Origin: Candidatus Hydrogenedens terephthalaticus JGI OTU-1
GTDB lineage: Bacteria > Hydrogenedentota > Hydrogenedentia > Hydrogenedentales > Hydrogenedentaceae
DNA: 21,268 nucleotides
Assembly: GCA_000493945.1 (NCBI GenBank)
Contig: AWNW01000023.1
Span: 1-21,268, forward strand
Reading direction: 5' to 3'
The notes beneath the pieces were generated by a model, which worked only from the letters and a program-made list of their open reading frames with translations, was not told the DNA's origin and searched no databases. This document shows, piece by piece, positions 1-8,102 of the stretch. The number at the start of each line of letters is the position of its first letter. The stretch's first letter is position 1. The translations under genes and the position numbers were made by a program.

Positions 1-73
1 TAATAGGAAAAGCAAGATTTTCTTCTGCAGGTAAAGGAGGATTTTCATTAAGATTTTGATTGGGGTCTATCAC
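1..73 (-). CDS. 5' end of a gene downstream of lepA, truncated by the left edge
   Basis: A possible GTG start at 73-71 opens a frame of 24 codons that runs off the left edge. The predicted N-terminus begins MIDPNQNLNENPPL and is Asn/Pro/Glu-rich, so it looks disordered. An AGGA box at 87-84, overlapping the lepA stop, sits 10 nt upstream and could serve as its ribosome binding site. The frame is the same as that of lepA, so the sequence after the lepA TAG stays open. In many bacteria the gene after lepA is lepB (signal peptidase I), and some signal peptidases carry such an extension, but no catalytic motif is inside the window. The product is therefore unknown. Confidence 0.35.
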   Translation of the reverse strand, partial: MIDPNQNLNENPPLPAEENLAFPI

Positions 74-85
74 TTCGCTATATTC

Positions 86-1894
86 CTATTCGGCTTCTTC
101 ATTTACCTTCAATAGAGCCATGAATGCTTCCTGAGGAACTTCAACAACTCCTATCTGTTTCATCCGTTTTTTGCCTTCTTTTTGTTTTTCAAGAAGTTTT
201 CTTTTTCGTGTTATATCTCCACCATAACATTTTGCCAATACATCTTTACGAATGGGTTTAATTGTTTCTCTCACGATAATCCTTCTCGCAATAGCCGCTT
301 GAATAACAACTTCAAATTGCTGGCGAGGAATCAGTTTTCTTAACTTACTGGCTAAGGCTCTCCCCATATATACAGCATGGTCTTTATGCACAATTACGGA
401 GAGAGCATCTATTACATCGTTATTAATGAGTATATCCAATTTGACCAAATCACCGGGGCGATAGCCAATAATCGTATAGTCTAACGAACCATAACCGCGT
501 GTGCAGGTTTTAAGTTTATCATAGAAATCTACCACAATTTCAGCAAGGGGTAATTGGTATACCGCAAGGCATCGTTTGGCATCTAAATAATCTACTTTAA
601 CATGAACACCCCTTTTCTTTTTACATAAATCAATTACCGCACTTAGGTATTCCACAGGGCAAATAATATCGGCTTGAATATAAGGTTCTTCAATTACTTC
701 AATTTCACTGGGTTGGGGCATTTGTGAGGCTTTTTGGACAATGATTTCCTCTCCATCTGTTTTCAAGACTTTGTAAGCAACATTCGGCATGGTCATTACA
801 AGGTTTAGTCCAAACTCGCGTTCTAATCGCTCCTGGATAATTTCCATGTGTAGAAGTCCAAGAAACCCTAAACGAAAACCTAATCCTAAGGCATCGGAAC
901 TATCGGGCTTGTATTCAAAAGAAGCATCATTAAGTGCTAACTTATCGAGGGCATCTCTTAATTCATCATAATCTTGGGAAACAGCGGGATACATACCGCA
1001 AAAAACAACAGGTTTGACATGTTCATACCCCGGTAGAGGTTGTTCTGCAGGATGGATAGCATCCGTAACGGTATCTCCAATTTTTGTATCTTTGATGTTC
1101 TTAATATTACAAATCATGTATCCCACTTCACCTGTGTGTAAAATATTTTGGGGACGCATGTTGGGTGTAAAAATTCCTACTTCATCTACTTCGTATTTTA
1201 CGCCATTGGACATGAAAAGAATTTTTTGCCCTTTTTGTAGAGAGCCATCAACAACCCTTAAATAAACCACAACCCCGCGATAGGTATCGTATTTGGCATC
1301 AAAAATTAATGCTCGTAAAGGTGCGTCAGTATTCCCTTTGGGATGGGGAATTTTTTGAATAATACTTTCCAAAATTTCTTTTGTTCCGATACCTGTTTTT
1401 GCACTGGCTAAAATAGCCTCAGAAGCATCTAATCCCAATACTTCTTCAATCTGACGGCGTGTATCTTCACTATCGGCACTGGGTAAATCAATTTTATTAA
1501 TAACAGGTATTATTTCTAATCCTTGTGCTACTGCTTTATATGCATGAGCAAGGGTTTGAGCCTGAACTCCCTGTGTCGCATCTACCAGTAATAAAGCCCC
1601 TTCACAGGCGGCAAGAGCACGGGAAACTTCGTAGGAAAAATCTGCATGACCAGGGGTGTCAATTAAATGAAGGGTATATTGTTCTCCATTATCTCGCAGA
1701 TATTGCATCTGGACACAGACCGCCTTGATTGTTATCCCTCGTTCCCGTTCAATATCCAGAGTGTCTAAGGTTTGTTCTCGAAGTTCTCGTTCGCTCACTG
1801 TTTTTGTAAATTCGAGAAGACGGTCTGCTAATGTAGATTTCCCGTGGTCTACATGAGCAATAATACAAAAATTTCTTATATACTCCTGATTCAT
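86..1894 (-). CDS. lepA: Elongation factor 4 (LepA), ribosomal back-translocase GTPase
   Basis: This is a ribosome-associated translational GTPase that can back-translocate stalled ribosomes. The 602-residue length is typical. The start gives the usual short leader followed by the P-loop motif AHVDHGKST (residues about 13-21). The switch region DIERERGITIKA and the G3 motif DTPGHADF follow, then NKIDLP (G4), confirming an intact G domain. The domain II, III and V-like regions and the LepA-specific C-terminal domain are present (RRIIVRETIKPIRKDVLAKC, then the basic KRKLLEKQKEGKKRMKQ). EF-G domain IV is absent, which separates it from fusA. It is transcribed after pcm with about 110 nt between them. 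The Shine-Dalgarno is weak (GAAAG-like). No truncation or missing motif was seen. Confidence 0.97.
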   Translation of the reverse strand: MNQEYIRNFCIIAHVDHGKSTLADRLLEFTKTVSERELREQTLDTLDIERERGITIKAVCVQMQYLRDNGEQYTLHLIDTPGHADFSYEVSRALAACEGALLLVDATQGVQAQTLAHAYKAVAQGLEIIPVINKIDLPSADSEDTRRQIEEVLGLDASEAILASAKTGIGTKEILESIIQKIPHPKGNTDAPLRALIFDAKYDTYRGVVVYLRVVDGSLQKGQKILFMSNGVKYEVDEVGIFTPNMRPQNILHTGEVGYMICNIKNIKDTKIGDTVTDAIHPAEQPLPGYEHVKPVVFCGMYPAVSQDYDELRDALDKLALNDASFEYKPDSSDALGLGFRLGFLGLLHMEIIQERLEREFGLNLVMTMPNVAYKVLKTDGEEIIVQKASQMPQPSEIEVIEEPYIQADIICPVEYLSAVIDLCKKKRGVHVKVDYLDAKRCLAVYQLPLAEIVVDFYDKLKTCTRGYGSLDYTIIGYRPGDLVKLDILINNDVIDALSVIVHKDHAVYMGRALASKLRKLIPRQQFEVVIQAAIARRIIVRETIKPIRKDVLAKCYGGDITRKRKLLEKQKEGKKRMKQIGVVEVPQEAFMALLKVNEEAE

Positions 1895-2004
1895 GCTTTT
1901 TTTGATTCTTTCAGATTCCCCGTCTGGGTTACTCTTTTATAATGTTTATAGGAAAGAGAAGAGATGTATATATTTTAACTTATATATAGGTATCTCTGCA
2001 TACT

Positions 2005-2658
2005 TTAATTTTCTCCGATTTTCCTCCACCCTTCACTACCGATTAAAGGGACAAAAATACAGGAAGTATGTTTTTCAATTAAGTAATCATTGCCTTGTTT
2101 AATAATTTTTAATAAAACCTGTAGATTAGCCCCCCCCACAGGAATGACAAGCCTACCGCCTTCATTTAATTGTTTCTTCAACGATTCGGGCACTTCGGGG
2201 CTTCCGGCAGTAACAATAATAGCATCATAGTATTTTTCCGGAGGATAACCCTTGGAACCATCTCCACATATAATTTTTATATTTGTATATCCTAAATTTG
2301 TTAACCGTTTTTTTGCTTCTTCTGCGAGTTCGTGAATTCGTTCTATACTTATTACATATTGAGCAAGTTCAGCCAGAATAGCCGTTTGGTAGCCGGAGCC
2401 TGTACCTACTTCTAAAACTTTATCTGATGGCTTTAATTCTAATAGTTCGGTCATAATAGCTACCATATAAGGTTGGGATATTGTCTGTCCACAACCGATG
2501 CTTAAAGGATGGTCTTCGTAAGCATATTCTTGAAGTTCTTCAGGGACGAATAGATGACGGGGGATTTTTTCCATAGCATGAAGCACATTGGGAGCCTGAA
2601 TACCCCGAGCTTTTAACTGATATTCAACCATTGATTTTCGAGCAGAAGTGAAATCCAT
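2005..2658 (-). CDS. pcm: Protein-L-isoaspartate O-methyltransferase
   Basis: This SAM-dependent enzyme methylates L-isoaspartyl residues in aged proteins to start their repair, in the cytoplasm. The 217-residue length is normal for the bacterial family. The substrate-binding stretch HPLSIGCGQTISQPYMVA (residues 50-67) is the family hallmark. The SAM-binding motif VLEVGTGSGYQTA (81-93) follows, then GDGSKGYPPEKYYDAIIVTA (the post-I and II motifs). The ATG at 2658 places the conserved RHLFVP segment at residues 34-39, as in other Pcm proteins, which supports the start. It diverges from the Ser/Thr kinase gene across 94 nt and reads toward lepA. Confidence 0.95.
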   Translation of the reverse strand: MDFTSARKSMVEYQLKARGIQAPNVLHAMEKIPRHLFVPEELQEYAYEDHPLSIGCGQTISQPYMVAIMTELLELKPSDKVLEVGTGSGYQTAILAELAQYVISIERIHELAEEAKKRLTNLGYTNIKIICGDGSKGYPPEKYYDAIIVTAGSPEVPESLKKQLNEGGRLVIPVGGANLQVLLKIIKQGNDYLIEKHTSCIFVPLIGSEGWRKIGEN

Positions 2659-2752
2659 AATTGTATTAAAAATTTAGGTGTTTTGTATGATAGTAATGGT
2701 ATTATAATAACAAGAAGGCTATGCGAAAAATCATCTGAGAAGGAGATATTCA
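2659..2752. promoter_or_regulatory. Divergent promoter region between pcm and the kinase gene
   Basis: The 94-nt gap between two divergent genes holds the octamer ATTATAAT at 2701-2708. It is its own reverse complement, so it offers a TATAAT -10 hexamer on both strands (2703-2708 plus, 2706-2701 minus). No good -35 hexamer is visible on either side; TTG-like sequences near 2679-2688 are weak. A single symmetric -10 could serve both genes. Confidence 0.4.
2741..2745 (+). promoter_or_regulatory. Ribosome binding site fixing the TTG start of the kinase
   Basis: AGGAG lies 7 nt upstream of the TTG at 2753. No ATG follows in this frame before the kinase domain begins. This near-perfect Shine-Dalgarno is therefore the main reason to accept the unusual TTG start. 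Confidence 0.75.
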
Positions 2753-3691
2753 TTGGAGACAAAAGGTGTTGAATCAAATAATGAGCATGAGACATATATA
2801 ATTGCGGATAGATATGAGGTGTTGAAGCCATTGGGAAGAGGGGGAATGGGTAAGGTGTTTCTGGTTCAGGATAGGCATACAAATCAGAAATTGGCTCTGA
2901 AATTAATGCGAGCCCAGTATCAACACAATCAGAGAGCCATAGCACGATTTCTTCGCGAGGTGGAAGCAGTTCGTCAATTGAATCATCCTTGTATTGTGAA
3001 GATATTTGATGCACAAATTGAAGGGGAACAGTTGTTTTATACAATGGAATATGTAGATGGGAGGAGTGTTCGTGACTGGATTATGAAGAAAGGACCTTTA
3101 TCATTTGGGAATACAGTTCGTATTCTGGCTTTGATTGCGGATGCATTGGAGCATGCACATAAAATTACAATACATAGAGATATCTCGCCAGACAATATAA
3201 TGGTTTGCAGAGATGGCTCTGTTCGCTTAATGGATTTTGGTCTGGCAAAATTAACAGATGACCAGACTCCTTTGACGATGGTTGGTGCCAATTTAGGAAA
3301 AATTCAGTATTCTGCACCCGAACAGAGAAAAAACGCAGCAGGAGTAGATAAAAGAGCAGACATTTATCCATTAGGAATTATGTTTTTTGAAATGCTGGTT
3401 GGAAGAAGACCTCAGCCGGGGGATAAACTTTCTAAACTAAAACCGGATTTACCCAGAGAATGCGATGAATTTTTAGATAAAGCCACAGCAAGTAATCCCG
3501 ATGAAAGATTTCAAACTGCAAAAGAATTCCGAGATGCATTGATGGATTTATACAAACTGTGGAAAGAAAAACAGGAATTGGAAGTCGAAAAAACAACATC
3601 TAAATACAATCCATTTTATATCTTAAAGGTAGTAATAGGTAGTTGTGGAGATATATTAGATAGAATCAGGAAACGATTAAGCAAGAAATAG
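2753..3691 (+). CDS. Hanks-type serine/threonine protein kinase without a sensor domain
   Basis: This eukaryotic-like Ser/Thr kinase has every catalytic landmark. The glycine-rich loop is GRGGMGKVF (residues 28-36). Lys50 lies in ALKLM, and Glu69 is the candidate helix-C glutamate. HRDISPDN (141-148), DFG (161-163) and APE (188-190) follow, then DIYPLG (203-208), where most relatives have DIYSLG. It is expected to be active. At 312 residues it has only a short tail (about 270-312) that is basic and slightly hydrophobic (YNPFYILKVVIGSCGDIL). There is no PASTA, TPR or large extracellular sensor and no clear transmembrane helix, so it is probably cytosolic or peripherally membrane-bound. The start is TTG behind a strong RBS. 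It precedes a CorA-type transporter by about 150 nt, but a functional link is not shown. Confidence 0.9.
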   Translation: METKGVESNNEHETYIIADRYEVLKPLGRGGMGKVFLVQDRHTNQKLALKLMRAQYQHNQRAIARFLREVEAVRQLNHPCIVKIFDAQIEGEQLFYTMEYVDGRSVRDWIMKKGPLSFGNTVRILALIADALEHAHKITIHRDISPDNIMVCRDGSVRLMDFGLAKLTDDQTPLTMVGANLGKIQYSAPEQRKNAAGVDKRADIYPLGIMFFEMLVGRRPQPGDKLSKLKPDLPRECDEFLDKATASNPDERFQTAKEFRDALMDLYKLWKEKQELEVEKTTSKYNPFYILKVVIGSCGDILDRIRKRLSKK

Positions 3692-3843
3692 TTTTTTGAA
3701 GAAAATTATTTAAAAGGATTATAATATCTACTACGAAATATCTTGTAGGGTAGGGGAAATCGTATAAAAACTAAATAATAACAGAAGGAACATCCACCCA
3801 TGGACTAAGTTTGTTCATGAAATATCAGTAGAAGGGAGAAATC

Positions 3844-4764
3844 ATGCGGAGATTTTATAAAATCCATCAAGGTAAAATAGTAGAAGTCCCTGAAGAAAAT
3901 GGGTCTGTTGTTGAGGTTTATATCCAGCCAGGTATTGACGAAAAAAAAATGCTTATTGATAGACTCCAGATTGATGAACATACCTTAAATTCCGCATTAG
4001 ACCCCGATGAACTTGCCCGTGTTGAATATGAACAGGACCATGTAGCATTTATTGTGAAAAAACCCAAAAATTATTCCGCCGAAGATGAATATCATTTTAA
4101 GATCATTTCCATTGGATTGTTTTTATTTAAAGACCGGGTTATTATCATTTCCAGTGAGGATACGCCATTGTTTTCAAATAAACCACAGGCAGGGTTATCA
4201 TCAGCACCGGATATAATACTTCGTGTTATATATAATTGTATTTCCCACTTTATTGAACATCTTAAAGTAATAAATATGGTGGCAGAAGAAGTAGAGTATC
4301 GCATTAATCGTTCTTTAGAGAATAAATTCCTGATTAATCTTTTTGCGTTAGAAAAAAGTTTAGTTTATTACTTAAATGCTATTCATGGAAATGGGCTTAT
4401 TCTTGCAAAACTTCGTGCAGGTGCAGATAAGATTGGCTTGAGTGAGGAAGGAAAAGAATTTTTAGATGATTTAATTATTGAAAATGACCAGTGTTTTCGT
4501 GTAGCCGATATTCATTCCACCGTGTTATCAAATCTGATGGATGCACGGGCTTCTATTGTAAGCAATAATTTGAATGTATTAATGAAATTGTTAAATATCA
4601 TTACTATTGCATTAATGGTGCCGACTTTTATTGTAAGTTTATTCTCTATGAATGTCCCTATTCCTGCACAACATCATCCCCTAATATTTTACTTAATTGT
4701 GGTTTTGTGTGTTATATCTGCAGTAGGTGTTCTCTGGGTATTTTTCCGATATAGAGAGATGTAA
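3844..4764 (+). CDS. CorA-family divalent cation transporter with SMN in place of GMN
   Basis: This is an inner-membrane CorA-like metal channel of 306 residues. It has a long cytoplasmic N-terminal alpha/beta domain and helical stalk (about 1-245), then two transmembrane helices near the C-terminus (about 249-267 and 280-301) and a short basic tail FFRYREM. The signature at the end of TM1 reads SLFSMNVPIP, so the invariant GMN is SMN (residues 268-270). In classic CorA, changes in GMN abolish or alter Mg2+ transport, and related zinc transporters use GIN, so the substrate here is uncertain. The ATG follows a good Shine-Dalgarno, GAAGGGAG at 3831-3838. It is convergent with the dehydrogenase gene to its right, and no strong terminator is visible in the 25-nt gap. 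Confidence 0.88.
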   Translation: MRRFYKIHQGKIVEVPEENGSVVEVYIQPGIDEKKMLIDRLQIDEHTLNSALDPDELARVEYEQDHVAFIVKKPKNYSAEDEYHFKIISIGLFLFKDRVIIISSEDTPLFSNKPQAGLSSAPDIILRVIYNCISHFIEHLKVINMVAEEVEYRINRSLENKFLINLFALEKSLVYYLNAIHGNGLILAKLRAGADKIGLSEEGKEFLDDLIIENDQCFRVADIHSTVLSNLMDARASIVSNNLNVLMKLLNIITIALMVPTFIVSLFSMNVPIPAQHHPLIFYLIVVLCVISAVGVLWVFFRYREM

Positions 4765-4789
4765 GACTATATCTTTTTTGCTTATACGG

Positions 4790-5776
4790 TTAAAGGGCTT
4801 CAGGATTTACGGGATTGGGTGGTGTTTTTCCATTAAGACGGGCAATGATATTTTGCGCAGCAATTTCTGCCATGCGAGATCGAGTTTCGACTGAAGCACT
4901 TCCTAAATGAGGTATTAAAATGGCGTTGGGGCAATTTAGTAAATCGGGATGAATTTCGGGCTCTTTTTCAAAAACATCTAATCCAGCAGAGAAGATTAAA
5001 CCATCTTTAAGTGCCTGAGCCAATGCTTCTTCATCAATTACAGGACCGCGGGAAGTATTAATGATGCAGGCAGTCCGTTTCATTTGTTTAAATTCTTCAA
5101 TTCCGAAGGCATGGTAGGTGCTTCGTGTTAAGGGGCAATGGATAGATATAAAATCGGATTCTTTTAATAAGGTTTCTTTATCCACGGGTGTTGCTTTAAT
5201 ATCTTCGGGTAGTTTCGGCTCGGTTACATCATAGTAAATCACTCGCATATCAAATCCTGTGGCTCGTCTTGCTACTGCCTGACCGATTCTTCCCATACCG
5301 AAGATACCTAATGTCTTCCCATGTACATCCATACCTAAAAGTAATGTGGGATTCCAGCCTGCCCATTGAGATGCTCGAACCAGTCGTTCCCCTTCACCCA
5401 ATCGGCGTGCGGATGCCATTAGTAATGCCCATGCTAAATCGGCAGTAGTTTCCGTTAAAACCCCGGGAGTATTGGTCACGACAATTTTCCTTTTCGTTGC
5501 TTCGGCTATGTCTATGTTATCAAATCCGACCGCATAGTTTGCAATTATTTTTAACTGAGGTCCTGCTTGTTCCATAATTTGAGTGTCTATTTTATCTGTA
5601 AGCAAACATAAAAGGGCGTCAATTCCTTTTACTTCTTCTAATAGTTCTTCATACGGAATGGGAGTTTCACCGGGATATATTTTTATATTTTCTTTTCCGA
5701 AGTTTTGAAAGAGTAATTCCAAACCTCTTTCGGGAAGATTGCGTGTAACAAAAATTTTAGGTTTGTGTTCGTTCAT
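4790..5776 (-). CDS. gyaR: D-isomer-specific 2-hydroxyacid dehydrogenase, glyoxylate/hydroxypyruvate reductase type
   Basis: This NAD(P)H-dependent reductase of the D-2-hydroxyacid dehydrogenase family most resembles glyoxylate reductases/D-glycerate dehydrogenases. The 328-residue length fits. It has the substrate-loop motif ANYAVGFDNID, the NTPGVLTETTADL segment, and the Rossmann motif LGIFGMGRIGQAVARR. The catalytic residues appear in the usual three motifs: Arg in INTSRGPVID, Glu in LDVFEKEPE, His in IPHLGSAS. It is the last gene of the metabolic run, starting 6 nt after the ZIP gene with only a weak GGGATG-type RBS, so it is probably translationally coupled. The substrate cannot be fixed from sequence: glyoxylate, hydroxypyruvate or 2-keto-gluconate-type acids are all possible. 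Confidence 0.88.
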   Translation of the reverse strand: MNEHKPKIFVTRNLPERGLELLFQNFGKENIKIYPGETPIPYEELLEEVKGIDALLCLLTDKIDTQIMEQAGPQLKIIANYAVGFDNIDIAEATKRKIVVTNTPGVLTETTADLAWALLMASARRLGEGERLVRASQWAGWNPTLLLGMDVHGKTLGIFGMGRIGQAVARRATGFDMRVIYYDVTEPKLPEDIKATPVDKETLLKESDFISIHCPLTRSTYHAFGIEEFKQMKRTACIINTSRGPVIDEEALAQALKDGLIFSAGLDVFEKEPEIHPDLLNCPNAILIPHLGSASVETRSRMAEIAAQNIIARLNGKTPPNPVNPEAL

Positions 5777-5782
5777 TTATTT

Positions 5783-6583
5783 TCATCCCAATGCCACATC
5801 TAAAAACATCATAAGAGCAAATCCAAACATTACACCTACAGTAGGCAGGTCAGTATCGCCTTCTTTTTGTGCTTCAGGGATAAGTTCTTCTGCTACGACG
5901 AAAATCATAGCGCCAGCAGCGAAGGCTAATGCAAACGGCAAAACAGGCCTTGCAATTATAACAGCGAGTGCTCCAAGTACACCAGCAATTGGCTCGACGA
6001 TACCAGAAAGTTGTCCTACAAAGAAACTTTTCCATGGAGATAAGCCTTCTCGACGAAGAGGTAGAGCCACTGCAGTGCCTTCGGGTAAATTTTGCAAGCC
6101 GATGCCAATAGCAAGAGCAATAGCACCGGTTAGAGATGCCCCTGGAATACCGTATGCCGTTGCGCCGAAAGCAACACCTACGGCTAATCCTTCGGGAATA
6201 TTATGCATAGTAATAGCCATTACCAAAAGGGTACTTCTTCTCCAATTGGTATGAATACCTTCTGCGTTTTCAATGGATAACCCCTGATGCAAATGGGGTA
6301 GTATCTTGTCCATAGCCCACAGAGCAAAACCTCCTAATAGGAATCCAATGACAGCAGGTAACCAAGAGGGTAATCCCATTTCTTTACTCATTTCGATGGA
6401 AGGTTCCAGTAAAGACCAAAAGGATGCCGCAATCATTACTCCTGCCGCCATTCCTAATGTTCCGTCAAGGAGTTTTTGGGGAATGGGCTTTGACCACAAA
6501 GCAGGCAAAGCCCCTAATAGTGTCATAAACCATGTAAATAGTGTTGCTAATAATGCGAGTATTGCAGGATGGAGTTCACTCAT
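5783..6583 (-). CDS. ZIP-family metal transporter (GufA/ZupT-like)
   Basis: This is a membrane transporter of the ZIP family, which moves zinc or other divalent cations into the cytoplasm. It has 266 residues and about eight hydrophobic segments. The two metal-site helices carry HNIPEGLAVG (residues 127-136) and QNLPEGTAVA (164-173), the binuclear centre motifs of the family. A short His-containing loop, KILPHLHQG (93-101), precedes the first motif. The start lies 5 nt after the gnd stop and the stop lies 6 nt before the next start, so it belongs tightly to this operon. There is no recognisable Shine-Dalgarno of its own, which suggests coupling to gnd. The metal is inferred to be zinc; iron or manganese cannot be excluded. 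Confidence 0.9.
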   Translation of the reverse strand: MSELHPAILALLATLFTWFMTLLGALPALWSKPIPQKLLDGTLGMAAGVMIAASFWSLLEPSIEMSKEMGLPSWLPAVIGFLLGGFALWAMDKILPHLHQGLSIENAEGIHTNWRRSTLLVMAITMHNIPEGLAVGVAFGATAYGIPGASLTGAIALAIGIGLQNLPEGTAVALPLRREGLSPWKSFFVGQLSGIVEPIAGVLGALAVIIARPVLPFALAFAAGAMIFVVAEELIPEAQKEGDTDLPTVGVMFGFALMMFLDVALG

Positions 6584-6588
6584 AAGTA

Positions 6589-8043
6589 TTACACGGTATA
6601 TGTTGAAGCAGAAGTTGAACCGCCACGACCCGTCCAGTTGGTATGGAAAAATTCGCCTCTGGGTTTGTCTACCCGTTCATAAGTGTGAGCACCAAAATAA
6701 TCGCGTTGTGCTTGAAGGAGATTTGCAGGAAGCCATGCACTCCGATAACCATCAAAATAACATAATGCAGAACTGATAGCTGGAACAGGAATTCCCAATT
6801 GAACTGCGGTAGAAACAACTCGACGCCAACTATCCTGTGTATCATTGACGATACCTGCAAAAAACGGGTCTAATAATAAATTTTCTAAATTGGGGTTTCG
6901 GTCGAATGCTTCTTTGATTTTGCCTAAAAATATAGAACGGATGATGCAACCTCCCCGCCACATTAATGCAATGCCACCATAGTTTAAGTTCCAATTGTAA
7001 GTTTTTGCAGCAGAACGCATCAATTGATAACCCTGAGCATAACTTACAATTTTAGAAGCATAAAGGGCTTTGCGAAGGTCGTTAATGAATTGCTTCTTAT
7101 CACCTGTAAAATTAGTTACCTTTCCCTGTAATGTTTGACTGGCTTTTATGCGTTCTTCTTTAATTGCGGATAGGCACCGTGCAAAAACGGCTTCCGCAAT
7201 AGCAGTTAGAGGTTGTCCTTCATCTAATGCAGAAATAACAGTCCATTTCCCGGTGCCTTTCTGTCCGGCTGTGTCTAAAATGAGGTCAACAACATATTGC
7301 CCTTCTTCATTTTTGTAGGCAAGGATGTCGCGTGTAATTTCAATTAAGTATGAATTCAATTCACCTTCATACCATTCTGAAAAAACCTGATGCATTTCCT
7401 CATTGGACAATCCCAGCCCTTGCTTCATTAAGTGGTATGTCTCGCATATCATTTGCATATCACCATATTCAATACCGTTATGCACCATCTTCACAAAATG
7501 CCCGGCTCCATTTTCGCCTACCCAATCGCAACAGGGTTCCCCCTCGGGAGTTTTTGCACAAATAGATTGGAAGATATTTTTAACATGTTCCCATGCTTGA
7601 GGAGAACCTCCGGGCATCATGGAAGGACCTTTCAATGCCCCTTCTTCTCCACCCGAAACACCTGTGCCTATATAGAGAAGTCCTTTACTTTCTAAATATT
7701 TTGTTCTACGGGTTGTATCCGGGAAATGACTATTTCCTCCATCAATAATAATGTCTCCCAGGTCTAATAATGGGATAAGTTGTTCAATAAAATCATCTAC
7801 TGCCTGACCAGCTTTGACCATGAGCATAACTTTTCGTGGCTTTTTAAGGCTATTAACAAGTTCTTGTAAGGAATGACAGCCTTTTATATTTTTCCCTTTT
7901 GCACGACCATTGATGAAATCATCTACTTTGGATACGGTGCGATTAAATACAGCGACACTAAATCCCTTACTTTCCATGTTTAATACCAGATTTTCGCCCA
8001 TTACGGCTAAACCTACCAATCCAATATCTTTAAGTTCGCTCAT
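6589..8043 (-). CDS. gnd: 6-phosphogluconate dehydrogenase, decarboxylating
   Basis: This oxidises 6-phosphogluconate to ribulose 5-phosphate with CO2 release, in the oxidative pentose phosphate pathway. The 484-residue length is that of the long, dimeric family. The cofactor-binding motif GLVGLAVMGENLVLN starts at residue 8. IIDGGNSHFPDT (99-110) and GTGVSGGEEGA (126-136) form the active site together with NGAGHFVKMVHNGIEYGDMQ (178-197), which holds the catalytic Lys. The C-terminal tail GRGGSTSASTYTV is typical. A clear AAAGGAGA Shine-Dalgarno precedes the ATG. It sits 59 nt after the PPi-phosphofructokinase gene and 5 nt before the ZIP gene. No zwf or pgl is in the window. Confidence 0.96.
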   Translation of the reverse strand: MSELKDIGLVGLAVMGENLVLNMESKGFSVAVFNRTVSKVDDFINGRAKGKNIKGCHSLQELVNSLKKPRKVMLMVKAGQAVDDFIEQLIPLLDLGDIIIDGGNSHFPDTTRRTKYLESKGLLYIGTGVSGGEEGALKGPSMMPGGSPQAWEHVKNIFQSICAKTPEGEPCCDWVGENGAGHFVKMVHNGIEYGDMQMICETYHLMKQGLGLSNEEMHQVFSEWYEGELNSYLIEITRDILAYKNEEGQYVVDLILDTAGQKGTGKWTVISALDEGQPLTAIAEAVFARCLSAIKEERIKASQTLQGKVTNFTGDKKQFINDLRKALYASKIVSYAQGYQLMRSAAKTYNWNLNYGGIALMWRGGCIIRSIFLGKIKEAFDRNPNLENLLLDPFFAGIVNDTQDSWRRVVSTAVQLGIPVPAISSALCYFDGYRSAWLPANLLQAQRDYFGAHTYERVDKPRGEFFHTNWTGRGGSTSASTYTV

Positions 8044-8102
8044 ACAATTCTCCTTTTGTATTTATAAAAGTTTTAGTTTGTAATAGAATTATATCGTAAA
8101 TG

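Noticed and set aside
2613..3044. 143-codon minus-strand ORF opposite the kinase
   Set aside because: It lies antisense to the well-supported kinase gene and overlaps the pcm start, so it is a shadow of the kinase frame.
3801..3821. Imperfect stem-loop (CATGGAC / GTTCATG) just upstream of the CorA-type gene, considered as a metal-sensing leader
   Set aside because: It is one short stem with a mismatch, without the length or structure of a known Mg2+ riboswitch and without a U-tract.
5739..6254. 171-codon plus-strand ORF opposite the ZIP gene
   Set aside because: The Ala/Pro/Thr-rich translation is the usual antisense shadow of a transporter gene, with no start signal.
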